A stretch of DNA of 9,336 nucleotides from Deltaproteobacteria bacterium (GTDB lineage Bacteria; Myxococcota; B64-G9): the NCBI GenBank assembly GCA_003647095.1, contig QMME01000139.1:1-9336 (forward strand), read 5' to 3'. Under the pieces are notes generated by a model, which was given only the letters and a program-made list of their open reading frames with translations, was not told the origin of the DNA and did not search any database. Position numbers and translations under genes: made by a program. Shown here piece after piece: positions 1-6,191 of the stretch. Each line of letters begins with the position of its first letter. Within the stretch, counting starts at the first letter, position 1.

Positions 1-214
1 AGACCGTGGGATCGGTAAGCGTCAGGTCACAGGCCCGCGAGCGACCGATGGTGATGCGCTCCTTGTCCACCTCGAGTTCCAGCCCGTGGTCCCGGCCCTT
101 GACCACCATCAGCCGGCTGGTAAGAAGAACCTTGTAACTCTGCCCCTCGGGAATGAACACCGTCTTGCCGGCAAAGGTGGCACCGGAAGGATCTGTGGAA
201 GAAGTTATGTTCAC
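1..214 (-). CDS. FHA-domain protein, N-terminal part (runs off left edge)
   Basis: An open frame on the minus strand starts at a GTG and runs off the window after 71 residues. It has a short leader of about 30 residues, then a forkhead-associated (FHA) domain start: a beta-strand region LMVVKGRDHGLELEV (35-49), then ITIGRSRACDLTLTDPTV (54-71). Within it, G57-R58-S59 is the conserved phosphothreonine-binding GRS loop, and the expected S-x-x-H would lie just outside. FHA domains bind phosphothreonine peptides. In Myxococcota they often head sigma-54 activators or Ser/Thr-kinase signalling proteins, but the effector part is not in the window. The start is uncertain: no Shine-Dalgarno precedes the GTG, and an in-frame TTG at 232 follows a TGA stop. 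A promoter-like pair just upstream would make the GTG leaderless. The gene is divergent from the VWA gene. Confidence 0.72.
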   Translation of the reverse strand, partial: MNITSSTDPSGATFAGKTVFIPEGQSYKVLLTSRLMVVKGRDHGLELEVDKERITIGRSRACDLTLTDPTV

Positions 215-220
215 ACTTCG

Positions 221-249
221 AAGATAGCGCAATCACCCGCTGGCGGCAA
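221..249 (-). promoter_or_regulatory. Candidate sigma-70-type promoter of the FHA gene
   Basis: On the minus strand TTGCCG (-35, at 244-249) is followed by a 17-nt spacer and TATCTT (-10, at 221-226), each matching 4 of 6 consensus bases. Six nucleotides separate the -10 from the GTG at 214, so transcription would begin at or next to the start codon. This is pattern matching by eye only. Confidence 0.3.
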
Positions 250-335
250 CATCAACCGGTCACTCCACTGACCAGCAGCCGTGTCTCCCTGTCGGCCATG
301 TATCCATCTGGAATCAAATAATATTTTCGAACGCC

Positions 336-350
336 CCGGAATTATTCCGG
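336..350. promoter_or_regulatory. Perfect 15-bp palindrome, candidate operator
   Basis: CCGGAAT-T-ATTCCGG has two 7-bp arms around a single central base, in the divergent intergenic region. It suits a dimeric regulator better than a terminator, because the loop is too small for a stable hairpin and no T-run follows. The regulator is unknown. Confidence 0.35.
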
Positions 351-491
351 CAACAGTGTGACACCCCGGCACGGCAAATCCCCTTCACGTCTCTCTTGGG
401 TCGAACCAGATCCTGTATTTTCGCTTTATTAACAGTATGTTGTGTCGCAGCAAGGGGTTCTCTCCGACAACTGGAACGCGTCTTGCTCATT

Positions 492-517
492 CCAAGATAA
501 CGGACCAAGATAACGGA
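492..517 (+). repeat. Perfect 13-bp tandem duplication at the VWA ribosome site
   Basis: CCAAGATAACGGA occurs twice head to tail (492-504 and 505-517). The last GGA of the second copy forms the start of the Shine-Dalgarno sequence. It looks like a replication-slippage duplication. Confidence 0.9.
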
Positions 518-524
518 GGTGAGG
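515..524 (+). promoter_or_regulatory. Ribosome binding site that sets the VWA gene start
   Basis: GGAGGTGAGG lies a few bases before the ATG at 527 and is a strong Shine-Dalgarno match. It favours this start over the in-frame ATG at 437, which has no such site. Confidence 0.75.
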
Positions 525-526
525 CC

Positions 527-3500
527 ATGTCTTTCAAGGGACTCCCGGCACAACGTAACCGCTTGAAGACAAAGCAAAACATCCCTCAAAACGACGGGGA
601 CAGGCCCAGCCCGGTTTCGCATATAACCTGTTGTGTTTTTTGGATATTTGTGGCTGCGACGCTGGGGGGGGCTTGCACCAACGCCGATGTCTTCAGGCTC
701 TACGAACCGCCCGCCATCCCCGAGGATCGCATCGTTATCCAGGGTACCTACTGCGCCTCGGAGCCGGAAGACCTGGTCTTTCCGGTCAAGATCCTCTTCA
801 TCTTCGACGATTCCGGTTCCATGGCCGAGTCCGATCCCGCCTTTCGGCGCCTGCAGGCCGCCCGGGAGCTCGTAGCCGCCCTGCTTCAGGAAGACGAGGT
901 CTACTTCGGGGTAGAGCACTTCCAGAACGCCCAGCCGCTGTTGCTCACTACCGACCCGGTCTTCACCCGTGACCAGCAAATCATCGCTGCCGCCCTGGCC
1001 GACGAACAGCACTCCCCGGCAGGAGGCACCCCTTACGTGGGAGCGCTGTCCACCGCCATTACCGCCATCAAGTCGGACATCAACGAAAACCCCATCCTGG
1101 CCGGGCGCACCCGTTACGTGGTCATCTTCCTCTCCGACGGCGAGCCCACCGACGACACCAGCCCACCCTACTCCCAGATCATGGACCGGGTGAACCAACT
1201 GGAGCAGCTCGAGCACGGATCGCCCCCCGCCGGTGAAGTCACCCTGCACACGGCTTACCTGGAATCGAACGGCGATGACTCGGGTGGCAGCCACGTGCTG
1301 CTGCTCCAGCAGATGGCCGAGGCCACCGGCGGGCAGTTCCGTGACTTCGAAAGCGGTGAAGACATCGACTTCTCCGGATTCGACGTCACCGCCATCTCGC
1401 GTGACTACCAGGCCATCTTCCCGGTGCTGGTGAGCAACCTCAACGTGCGCACCACCCTGACCGGGCTGGCGGCCGATAGCGACGCCGACGGGTTGAGCGA
1501 CGCCGAGGAACAGGCGCTGGGTACCGATCCCACCCTGGCCGACAGCGACGGCGACGGCTGCTCGGACCTCATGGAAGCCCGTTACGCCAACTGGGATCCC
1601 CTCACCCCGGGCTGGCTCACCGAGCCGGCGCATTGCGATTGCAGCGACGAGCTACGCTACCGCGACACCGACGGTGACGGCCTGAGCGACTGCGAGGAAA
1701 AGTGGCTTTCTCTCGACTGGCAGGATCCCGACAGCGACCTCGACGCCGAGGGCAACACTCAGCCCGATCACATGCTCGACCGGCTGGAGGTGCTCTGGCA
1801 TCTCGGCCGCACTCGCTACGACTCGGGTGAGGACTACGACCGTGACGGCGTGAACAACCTCGACGAGCTGGCCAGCCACATGGATCCCAACATTTCCGAC
1901 AATGACCAGCGCGACGAGCTGGCCTACCGCTACGAGTACATCTACCAGCAGGTAGATCATCCCAACTGCTATGACTTCCGGGTCAGCAACGTGCGCGTGG
2001 TGCGTACCCTGGCCAGCGGCGACCTTCCCGCCGGCAGCAACCGCATCTTCCTCTACTTCACTGAAGCCCCCCAGGACGATCCGCACCGGGAAAGAACGGT
2101 CAAGGCACTGGAGGTGCACGTCAACTTCGACGGCTGGCAACCCGAGCCCGCCCTGGTGGAGGTCACTCCGGAAGACTTCCAGCGTCTGGACCAGGCCGGT
2201 GACCTGGGTGGCCCCCAGGGGTGCGGTGGCGACGGCTGCCCGCCCCAGGCCCAAGCCGGGCCCGACCAGGAGGTCAGCGACAGCGACAGCGACGGCATCG
2301 AGCAGGTGCTGCTCGACGGCAGCGGCTCTTTCGATCCGGACGGGACCATCACCGGCTACCTGTGGCGCGAACAGGAACAGACGATTGCCACCAGCCGGGT
2401 AGCCAGTGTGGAGATGGGTGTCGGTGAACACGAAATCGAGCTGGTTGTCGTCGACGACGCCGGCAATACCGCCAGCGACACCGTACACATCAGCATCACC
2501 GCTCCCACCTCCACCAGCACGGGCCCCAATCCGCTGGGACAGGGCAACCTGGGTGGCTGTGCCTCGGCCGGAGCGGGTGCGGGTAGCGGGCTGTTGCTTT
2601 TTATCCTGGCATCCCTGGCGTGGCTGGCGGGCCGGCGACGTTCTCGTCTTTATCTGTTGCTGCTGCTGGCTGCCGGCTGCGGGCCGGAACATCCGCTGCA
2701 GCTCGGGATCCACGGCCTGCCCATCATCAACGGCAGTCCCGATACCGACCCCGCCCACCAGGCCGTGGTGGCCCTGACCTTCGGCCAGTACATGTGCACC
2801 GGCACCCTCATATCCCCGGACGTCATCCTCACTGCCGCCCACTGCGTCAAGGGCTACCGAGCCGCCGACTACACCGTCTACTTCGGCCGCGACATACAAA
2901 CTGCCACCACCCGCAGGGTGTCCGAGGTCAAGTACCATCCCCAGTACAACGAAAACAGCATCACCAACGACATCGCCGTACTGCGCCTGAGCAGTCCTCC
3001 GCCGGCCGGGGTAACCCCCATACCCTACCTGCCGGCAAGCCTGGCCATGAGCAGCGCCGACGTTAGCCGGCCACTGGAGTTCGTCGGCTACGGCCAGGAC
3101 GAGTACAACCAGGTCGGCCGGCGGTTGACCATCACCGACACCGTCGACTGGATCTGCACCAACCCCGGCGGTTGCACCGTGGGACAGGGCTACCTGGCCT
3201 CGGCCAACACCATCTGCAGCGACCAGAACGATGGCGGCACCTGCCACGGAGACAGCGGCGGACCGGCCTTCATCGAGCGCAACGGCACCACGTACGTCGC
3301 CGGGGTTACCTCCTACGGGGATCAGTACTGCCAGTACTTCGGCTGTTCCACCAAGGTCGATGCCTTCGAAGCCTTCATCGCCGACTTCGTGGGCGGGGTG
3401 CTGGGCTCACCCTGTACCGCCGCTGCCCAGTGCGACTCCGGCCACTGCGTCGAGGGCGTCTGTTGTGAATCGAGTTGCAGCGGCACCTGCATGACCTGCA

Positions 3501-4180
3501 AGCTGGCCGGTTCGGCCGGGCTGTGCCTGCCCGCTCCCGACGGCACTCCCTGCCCCGATGGCAACGCCTGCAACGGCGAGGAGGTGTGCCTGCTGCAGGA
3601 GTGCGTCTCCGGCGAGCCCCTCGACTGCGATGACGACAATCCCTGCAGCACCGACGCCTGTGACCCGCTCAACGGCTGCGTGCATGCACCGCTGGCGGAC
3701 GGCACCTCGTGCGCCGACGAAGATCTCTGCAACGGCCAGGAGACCTGCCAGGCGGGCATGTGCAGCGCCGGTGAGGCACTGGACTGCGACGACGGCAACC
3801 CCTGCACCACAGACGGCTGCGACGCCCTGGCCGGCTGCAACCACCGGCCGCTGCCCGACGGCAGCGATTGCTCGCAGGGGTTGTGCGCGCAGGCTTCCTG
3901 CCAGCAGGGTCGCTGCCTGCCGGCCGACGGTTACTGCGACGACGACAACCCCTGCACCAGCGACACCTGCCTGCCTGAAAGCGGCTGCCAGCACCAACCC
4001 CTGGCCGACGGCACCCGGGTCGAGGGCTGCCAGATGTGTGCGGCCGGTCTGCCTGCAGACGATCCCGATTGCGTGGTGGCCGGCGGCTGCGGCTGTGCCA
4101 GTTCAACCCCGTCGACCGGCCAGGTGCTCTGGTGGCTGTTGTTCCTGCCGGGTCTGTTGCGGCGTCGCCGGCCAGCTTGA
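527..4180 (+). CDS. VWA / calcium-repeat / PKD-like surface protein fused in frame to a Cys-rich serine protease with two anchor signals
   Basis: This is 1217 residues with a strong ribosome site. Domains in order: a long basic N-region and hydrophobic segment ending LGGAC (C50, weak lipobox); a VWA domain with MIDAS residues D94-S96-S98, T168 and D204; thrombospondin-3/EF-like calcium loops near 317, 339, 380 and 436; a PKD-like domain about 572-661; a MYXO-CTERM-like tail (C678, hydrophobic helix, R703-R705); a lipoprotein-type signal ending LAAGC (C718); a chymotrypsin-fold protease with H772, D815 and S910; Cys-rich modules; and a final MYXO-CTERM-like tail (C1188/C1190, helix, R1212-R1215). 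The family roles are surface adhesion and extracellular proteolysis. A tail and a signal peptide in mid-protein suggest that two genes lost their boundary. No ATG or GTG in this frame lies near the junction, so separate translation would need a TTG or CTG. A sequencing error is also possible. The domain calls are firm; the single-polypeptide claim is less so. Confidence 0.85.
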   Translation: MSFKGLPAQRNRLKTKQNIPQNDGDRPSPVSHITCCVFWIFVAATLGGACTNADVFRLYEPPAIPEDRIVIQGTYCASEPEDLVFPVKILFIFDDSGSMAESDPAFRRLQAARELVAALLQEDEVYFGVEHFQNAQPLLLTTDPVFTRDQQIIAAALADEQHSPAGGTPYVGALSTAITAIKSDINENPILAGRTRYVVIFLSDGEPTDDTSPPYSQIMDRVNQLEQLEHGSPPAGEVTLHTAYLESNGDDSGGSHVLLLQQMAEATGGQFRDFESGEDIDFSGFDVTAISRDYQAIFPVLVSNLNVRTTLTGLAADSDADGLSDAEEQALGTDPTLADSDGDGCSDLMEARYANWDPLTPGWLTEPAHCDCSDELRYRDTDGDGLSDCEEKWLSLDWQDPDSDLDAEGNTQPDHMLDRLEVLWHLGRTRYDSGEDYDRDGVNNLDELASHMDPNISDNDQRDELAYRYEYIYQQVDHPNCYDFRVSNVRVVRTLASGDLPAGSNRIFLYFTEAPQDDPHRERTVKALEVHVNFDGWQPEPALVEVTPEDFQRLDQAGDLGGPQGCGGDGCPPQAQAGPDQEVSDSDSDGIEQVLLDGSGSFDPDGTITGYLWREQEQTIATSRVASVEMGVGEHEIELVVVDDAGNTASDTVHISITAPTSTSTGPNPLGQGNLGGCASAGAGAGSGLLLFILASLAWLAGRRRSRLYLLLLLAAGCGPEHPLQLGIHGLPIINGSPDTDPAHQAVVALTFGQYMCTGTLISPDVILTAAHCVKGYRAADYTVYFGRDIQTATTRRVSEVKYHPQYNENSITNDIAVLRLSSPPPAGVTPIPYLPASLAMSSADVSRPLEFVGYGQDEYNQVGRRLTITDTVDWICTNPGGCTVGQGYLASANTICSDQNDGGTCHGDSGGPAFIERNGTTYVAGVTSYGDQYCQYFGCSTKVDAFEAFIADFVGGVLGSPCTAAAQCDSGHCVEGVCCESSCSGTCMTCKLAGSAGLCLPAPDGTPCPDGNACNGEEVCLLQECVSGEPLDCDDDNPCSTDACDPLNGCVHAPLADGTSCADEDLCNGQETCQAGMCSAGEALDCDDGNPCTTDGCDALAGCNHRPLPDGSDCSQGLCAQASCQQGRCLPADGYCDDDNPCTSDTCLPESGCQHQPLADGTRVEGCQMCAAGLPADDPDCVVAGGCGCASSTPSTGQVLWWLLFLPGLLRRRRPA
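664..671 (+). repeat. G8 homopolymer inside the VWA lipoprotein signal
   Basis: Eight consecutive G bases encode the Gly-Gly of the weak lipobox just before C50. A one-base slip here would separate the start codon from the VWA reading frame. Confidence 0.9.
2552..2680 (+). other. Back-to-back MYXO-CTERM-like tail and lipoprotein signal inside one ORF
   Basis: Codons 676-718 read GGC followed by an Ala/Gly/Ser linker, a hydrophobic helix, RRRSR, a Leu-rich stretch and LAAGC. The first part is what normally ends a protein processed by a myxosortase. The second is what normally begins a lipoprotein processed by signal peptidase II. The RRRSR cluster serves as both the positive end of one and the N-region of the other. 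There is no stop codon, Shine-Dalgarno sequence or ATG between them. Confidence 0.75.
3539..4015 (+). repeat. Tandem Cys-rich modules in the protease C-terminal region
   Basis: A roughly 50-residue module repeats. Its core is C-D-D-x-N-P-C-[ST]-x-D-x-C, then x(5)-G-C-x-H-x-P-L-x-D-G, with cores beginning at 3626, 3785 and 3935 (spacings of 159 and 150 bp). The first two copies are preceded by a C-N-G-x-E-x-C segment; the third is shortened on its left. Such disulfide-rich stalks are common in secreted Myxococcota proteins and probably hold the protease away from the membrane. Confidence 0.8.
4082..4177 (+). other. MYXO-CTERM-like C-terminal sorting signal
   Basis: The last 32 residues before the stop read GGCGC, a Ser/Thr/Pro linker, the helix VLWWLLFLPGLL, then RRRRPA. 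In the known family the Cys in this motif is the processing and anchoring site. Confidence 0.7.
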
Positions 4181-4254
4181 TTTCCGGCTTGCCTGCCGGC
4201 GGCATCCCGTGTACACACCCCCGGGAGTCCAACCAAACCAAGGAGTGAGCGGCC

Positions 4255-4596
4255 ATGGGCAGACTTCCGCTGTTGACCATAGTGTTGCTGCTGGCCGGCT
4301 GCGGTACTGGCGAGGAATGCTACCCCTCCGGCCAGCTCGGTTCCTGTTGCCACGATGACGGCGATTGCGGCGAGTTCAGCTGCTTTGCCGATCTCCCCGG
4401 CGGCCTGTGCAGCCGCGACTGCTCGGCCGATCACCTCTGCCCGGAGGGTTCCACCTGCCTGCTCTACCAGGCCTCCGATGCCAGCCACGTGCTGTGCCTG
4501 CCCGGCTGCGCCTCGGGCCAGGCCCCCTGCCGCGACGGCTACGACTGCCGCCTGCCCGACGGCCAGTCATCCCCGGTGTGTGTGCCGGTGCGCTGA
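4255..4596 (+). CDS. Small Cys-rich lipoprotein
   Basis: This is a 113-residue protein. AAGGAG lies upstream of the ATG with suitable spacing. Residues 1-16 form a clear lipoprotein signal (MGRLPLLTIVLLLAGC, lipobox LAGC, lipidated C16). The mature part carries 14 more cysteines, enough for seven disulfides, with Gly and Asp in the loops and no recognisable catalytic motif. It resembles the Cys-rich modules of the upstream protease in composition but not in exact spacing. It begins 74 bp after the protease stop on the same strand, with no terminator between, so co-transcription is likely. Its last 30 bp overlap the convergent gene. It is probably an outer-membrane or periplasmic structural protein; function unknown. 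Confidence 0.85.
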   Translation: MGRLPLLTIVLLLAGCGTGEECYPSGQLGSCCHDDGDCGEFSCFADLPGGLCSRDCSADHLCPEGSTCLLYQASDASHVLCLPGCASGQAPCRDGYDCRLPDGQSSPVCVPVR

Positions 4597-5124
4597 GCGG
4601 CGGCACCCAACCAACACAAGCGTCAATAACAGCAGGACCGGCCATCCGGATGTGCCTGTGCCGGTATTACAACTGCAGCCGGTATTGACCTCGACCAAAT
4701 CGAAGGAAACCCCCAGTACGTGCTCCTGGCCGCCCAGCTCGAGGTGGAACTCCTGCTGGTGATGTCCCGGCTGGGTCACCCCGCTGGGCGGCAGGTAGAG
4801 GTTGCCCCAGTCGCCGGGACCCACCTGGGCCGGACAGGTACCGGTGTAGTACTGCCCTCCCACGTTGCACTCGCTGAAGTAGAAATCCTGCGGGTCGAGC
4901 GGCACCTGGCAGTTGTTCTCCATGGAGATCCACACCATGCACTGGCAATCTTCCTCCCCGACGTGCATCACCAGGCAGGGTTGGGGGGGCTGCAGATCGT
5001 ATTCCACGTACTTGGCCATGAGACAACCCGAGGCGCTCGGACAACCGGCCCAGGCCGGCACGGCCGTGACCAGCACCGACACCGCAGTTCCCACCATCGC
5101 TGCCAAAATCGAATTCGCACGCAT
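4567..5124 (-). CDS. Secreted Cys-rich protein with MYXO-CTERM-like tail
   Basis: This is a 185-residue protein of unknown function. The start is the ATG at 5124 because GAGGAG (5133-5138) lies 8 nt upstream and a signal peptide begins there (MRANSILAAMVGTAVSVLV..., cleavage after AWA, residue 26). The open frame continues further upstream but without signal-like sequence. The mature domain has eight cysteines (28, 34, 50, 60, 62, 72, 87, 97) and many aromatic and Gly residues, consistent with a disulfide-bonded beta domain. The tail is NTGCSC (C150, C152), a Gly/Thr linker, the helix WPVLLLLTLVLVG (161-173) and CRR, followed by an unusual His-rich SAHRHTHRG. It is probably surface-anchored by the same pathway as the protease. 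It converges on the lipoprotein gene and overlaps it by 30 bp. Confidence 0.85.
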   Translation of the reverse strand: MRANSILAAMVGTAVSVLVTAVPAWAGCPSASGCLMAKYVEYDLQPPQPCLVMHVGEEDCQCMVWISMENNCQVPLDPQDFYFSECNVGGQYYTGTCPAQVGPGDWGNLYLPPSGVTQPGHHQQEFHLELGGQEHVLGVSFDLVEVNTGCSCNTGTGTSGWPVLLLLTLVLVGCRRSAHRHTHRG

Positions 5125-5146
5125 ATCGGCATCTCCTCGGTTCCAG

Positions 5147-5175
5147 ATGATGCGCCTACCCTGGTTCCCAGGCAA
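5147..5175 (-). promoter_or_regulatory. Candidate promoter of the secreted Cys-rich gene
   Basis: On the minus strand TTGCCT (5170-5175), a 17-nt spacer and CATCAT (5147-5152) lie about 22 nt before the start codon. An inverted repeat, CCTGG-TTC-CCAGG (5160-5172), covers much of the spacer and the edge of the -35, where a repressor could act. The box matches are modest. Confidence 0.25.
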
Positions 5176-5215
5176 GTGGAAACCGTCCCGGCCGGTGCCG
5201 CCGCTCGCCGCGGCG

Positions 5216-5244
5216 TTGTACCGCGGCCCGGCTGCTGGTATACC
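5216..5244 (+). promoter_or_regulatory. Candidate promoter of the ferredoxin-nitroreductase gene
   Basis: TTGTAC (5216-5221), a 17-nt spacer and TATACC (5239-5244) are followed by GGAGG (5263-5267) and the ATG at 5273. The -10 is part of the palindrome GGTATACC. The -35 match is weak. Confidence 0.3.
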
Positions 5245-5272
5245 TTGCCGGCAACGACAGGCGGAGGTTCCC

Positions 5273-6181
5273 ATGCTCGACAAGCCCACCACTATCATCG
5301 ACGCCGAGGCTTGCAACGGCTGCGGTCTTTGCGTCAAGGTATGCCCCAGCCAAACCTTGTCCATGGTAGACGGCAAGGCCCGGGTTACCGGTGATCGCTC
5401 CCTCCACTGCGGCCACTGCGCCGCCATCTGCCCCACCCGGGCGATCACGGTGGGCGGACTCGACGAGGCCGCCACCGAGCTGGTCACCGTGGAAAACCGT
5501 CCCGGCTGGCTGCCCTACGGCAAGTTCGACACCGCGGCCCTGGTGCACCTGATGAAGTCGCGTCGCTCCAGCCGCATGTTTCTATCCTCACGGCCCGTGG
5601 CCCGCGACGTGCTCGAGGACCTGGTGCGTATCGGTATCACCGCTCCCTCCGGCACCAACAGCCAGCTGTGGACGTTTACCATCCTGCCCGACCGCGCCGC
5701 CGTGGAACACCTGGGCCAGGCGGCGGCCGACTTCTTCCGCAGGCTCAACAAGCTGGCCGAGTCACGGGCGGCGCGCCTGCTCTCGCGACTGTTCATGAAA
5801 GACGCCCTGGGCCAGTACTGGCGCGAGTACTACCAGTCGGTCAAGGAGGGCCTGGAGGAATTCGAGCGTACCGGCCGCGACCGGCTGTTTCACGGGGCCC
5901 CGGCGGCCATCCTCGTCGGCTCCCTGCCCGGGGCCTCCTGCCCACAGGAAGACGCCCTGCTGGCGGCCGGGCAGATGACCCTGGCCGCTCACGCCATGGG
6001 ACTGGGCACCTGCCACGTGGGCTTCGTGGTCGAGGCCATCCGCCACGACGCTCGCCTGCGCCGCCTGCTCGAACTGCGCCCCGGCGAGAAGATCCACGCC
6101 GTGCTGGCGGTGGGCAAGACCAGGGAATGGTACAAACGCCCGGCCCTGCGCCGCCCCGTCACTCCCCGCTACTGGAGATGA
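5273..6181 (+). CDS. Ferredoxin-nitroreductase fusion protein (FMN and Fe-S oxidoreductase)
   Basis: This is 302 residues, starting 5 nt after GGAGG. Residues 1-60 are a two-cluster ferredoxin: cluster one is C14-C17-C20-C24; cluster two has C46, C49 and C53, but the expected first cysteine is S43. Residues 85-302 are a nitroreductase-like flavoprotein with the RRSSRMF phosphate-binding start (97-103), APSGTNSQLW (124-133) and GLGTCHVGF (243-251), all FMN-contact regions in the family. Such fusions take electrons from ferredoxin-type donors to reduce an organic substrate; the substrate cannot be read from the sequence. There is no signal peptide, so it is cytoplasmic. It converges on the NapH-NapG-like gene with only 10 bp between stops. 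Both are Fe-S proteins, so an electron-transfer link is possible but unproven. Confidence 0.9.
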   Translation: MLDKPTTIIDAEACNGCGLCVKVCPSQTLSMVDGKARVTGDRSLHCGHCAAICPTRAITVGGLDEAATELVTVENRPGWLPYGKFDTAALVHLMKSRRSSRMFLSSRPVARDVLEDLVRIGITAPSGTNSQLWTFTILPDRAAVEHLGQAAADFFRRLNKLAESRAARLLSRLFMKDALGQYWREYYQSVKEGLEEFERTGRDRLFHGAPAAILVGSLPGASCPQEDALLAAGQMTLAAHAMGLGTCHVGFVVEAIRHDARLRRLLELRPGEKIHAVLAVGKTREWYKRPALRRPVTPRYWR

Positions 6182-6191
6182 GCAGCCATCG

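Larger units (their letters stand above)
215..526. other. Divergent intergenic region, 312 bp
   Basis: No credible gene is visible between the FHA and VWA genes. The region is richer in A/T than its surroundings, most clearly around 313-330. It holds the candidate FHA-gene promoter, a CTTCGAAG palindrome at 216-223, a perfect 15-bp palindrome at 336-350, and a 13-bp tandem repeat against the VWA ribosome site. I found no convincing -35/-10 pair for the VWA gene, so its promoter may use another sigma factor. An ATG at 437 is in frame with the VWA gene but has no ribosome site and encodes nothing signal-like, so this region is treated as leader. Confidence 0.6.

Noticed and set aside
437..526. 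Upstream in-frame ATG at 437 as the start of the VWA protein
   Set aside because: No Shine-Dalgarno there, and the extra 30 residues cross the tandem repeat and ribosome site of the ATG at 527.
2620..3066. GTG at 2620 as a separate start for the protease
   Set aside because: It is out of frame with the protease triad and gives an Arg/Pro-rich shadow translation.
314..3247. Two long minus-strand open frames (439 and 531 codons) opposite the VWA-protease gene
   Set aside because: They are antisense shadows of high-GC coding sequence: low-complexity Val/Gly/Ala-rich translations, no ribosome sites, and the plus-strand frame has clear domains throughout.
4184..4199. Hairpin CCGGC-TTGCCT-GCCGG after the protease gene as a terminator
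   Set aside because: Only a 5-bp stem and no T-run follows; the next gene is close on the same strand.
3322..4488. Several open frames antisense to the Cys-rich modules
   Set aside because: The repetitive, GC-rich Cys codons keep other frames open; no family-like motifs or start signals are present.
5125..5487. Upstream extension of the secreted Cys-rich protein to 5487
   Set aside because: The extra 121 residues are antisense to the nitroreductase start, and both the ribosome site and signal peptide fix the start at 5124.
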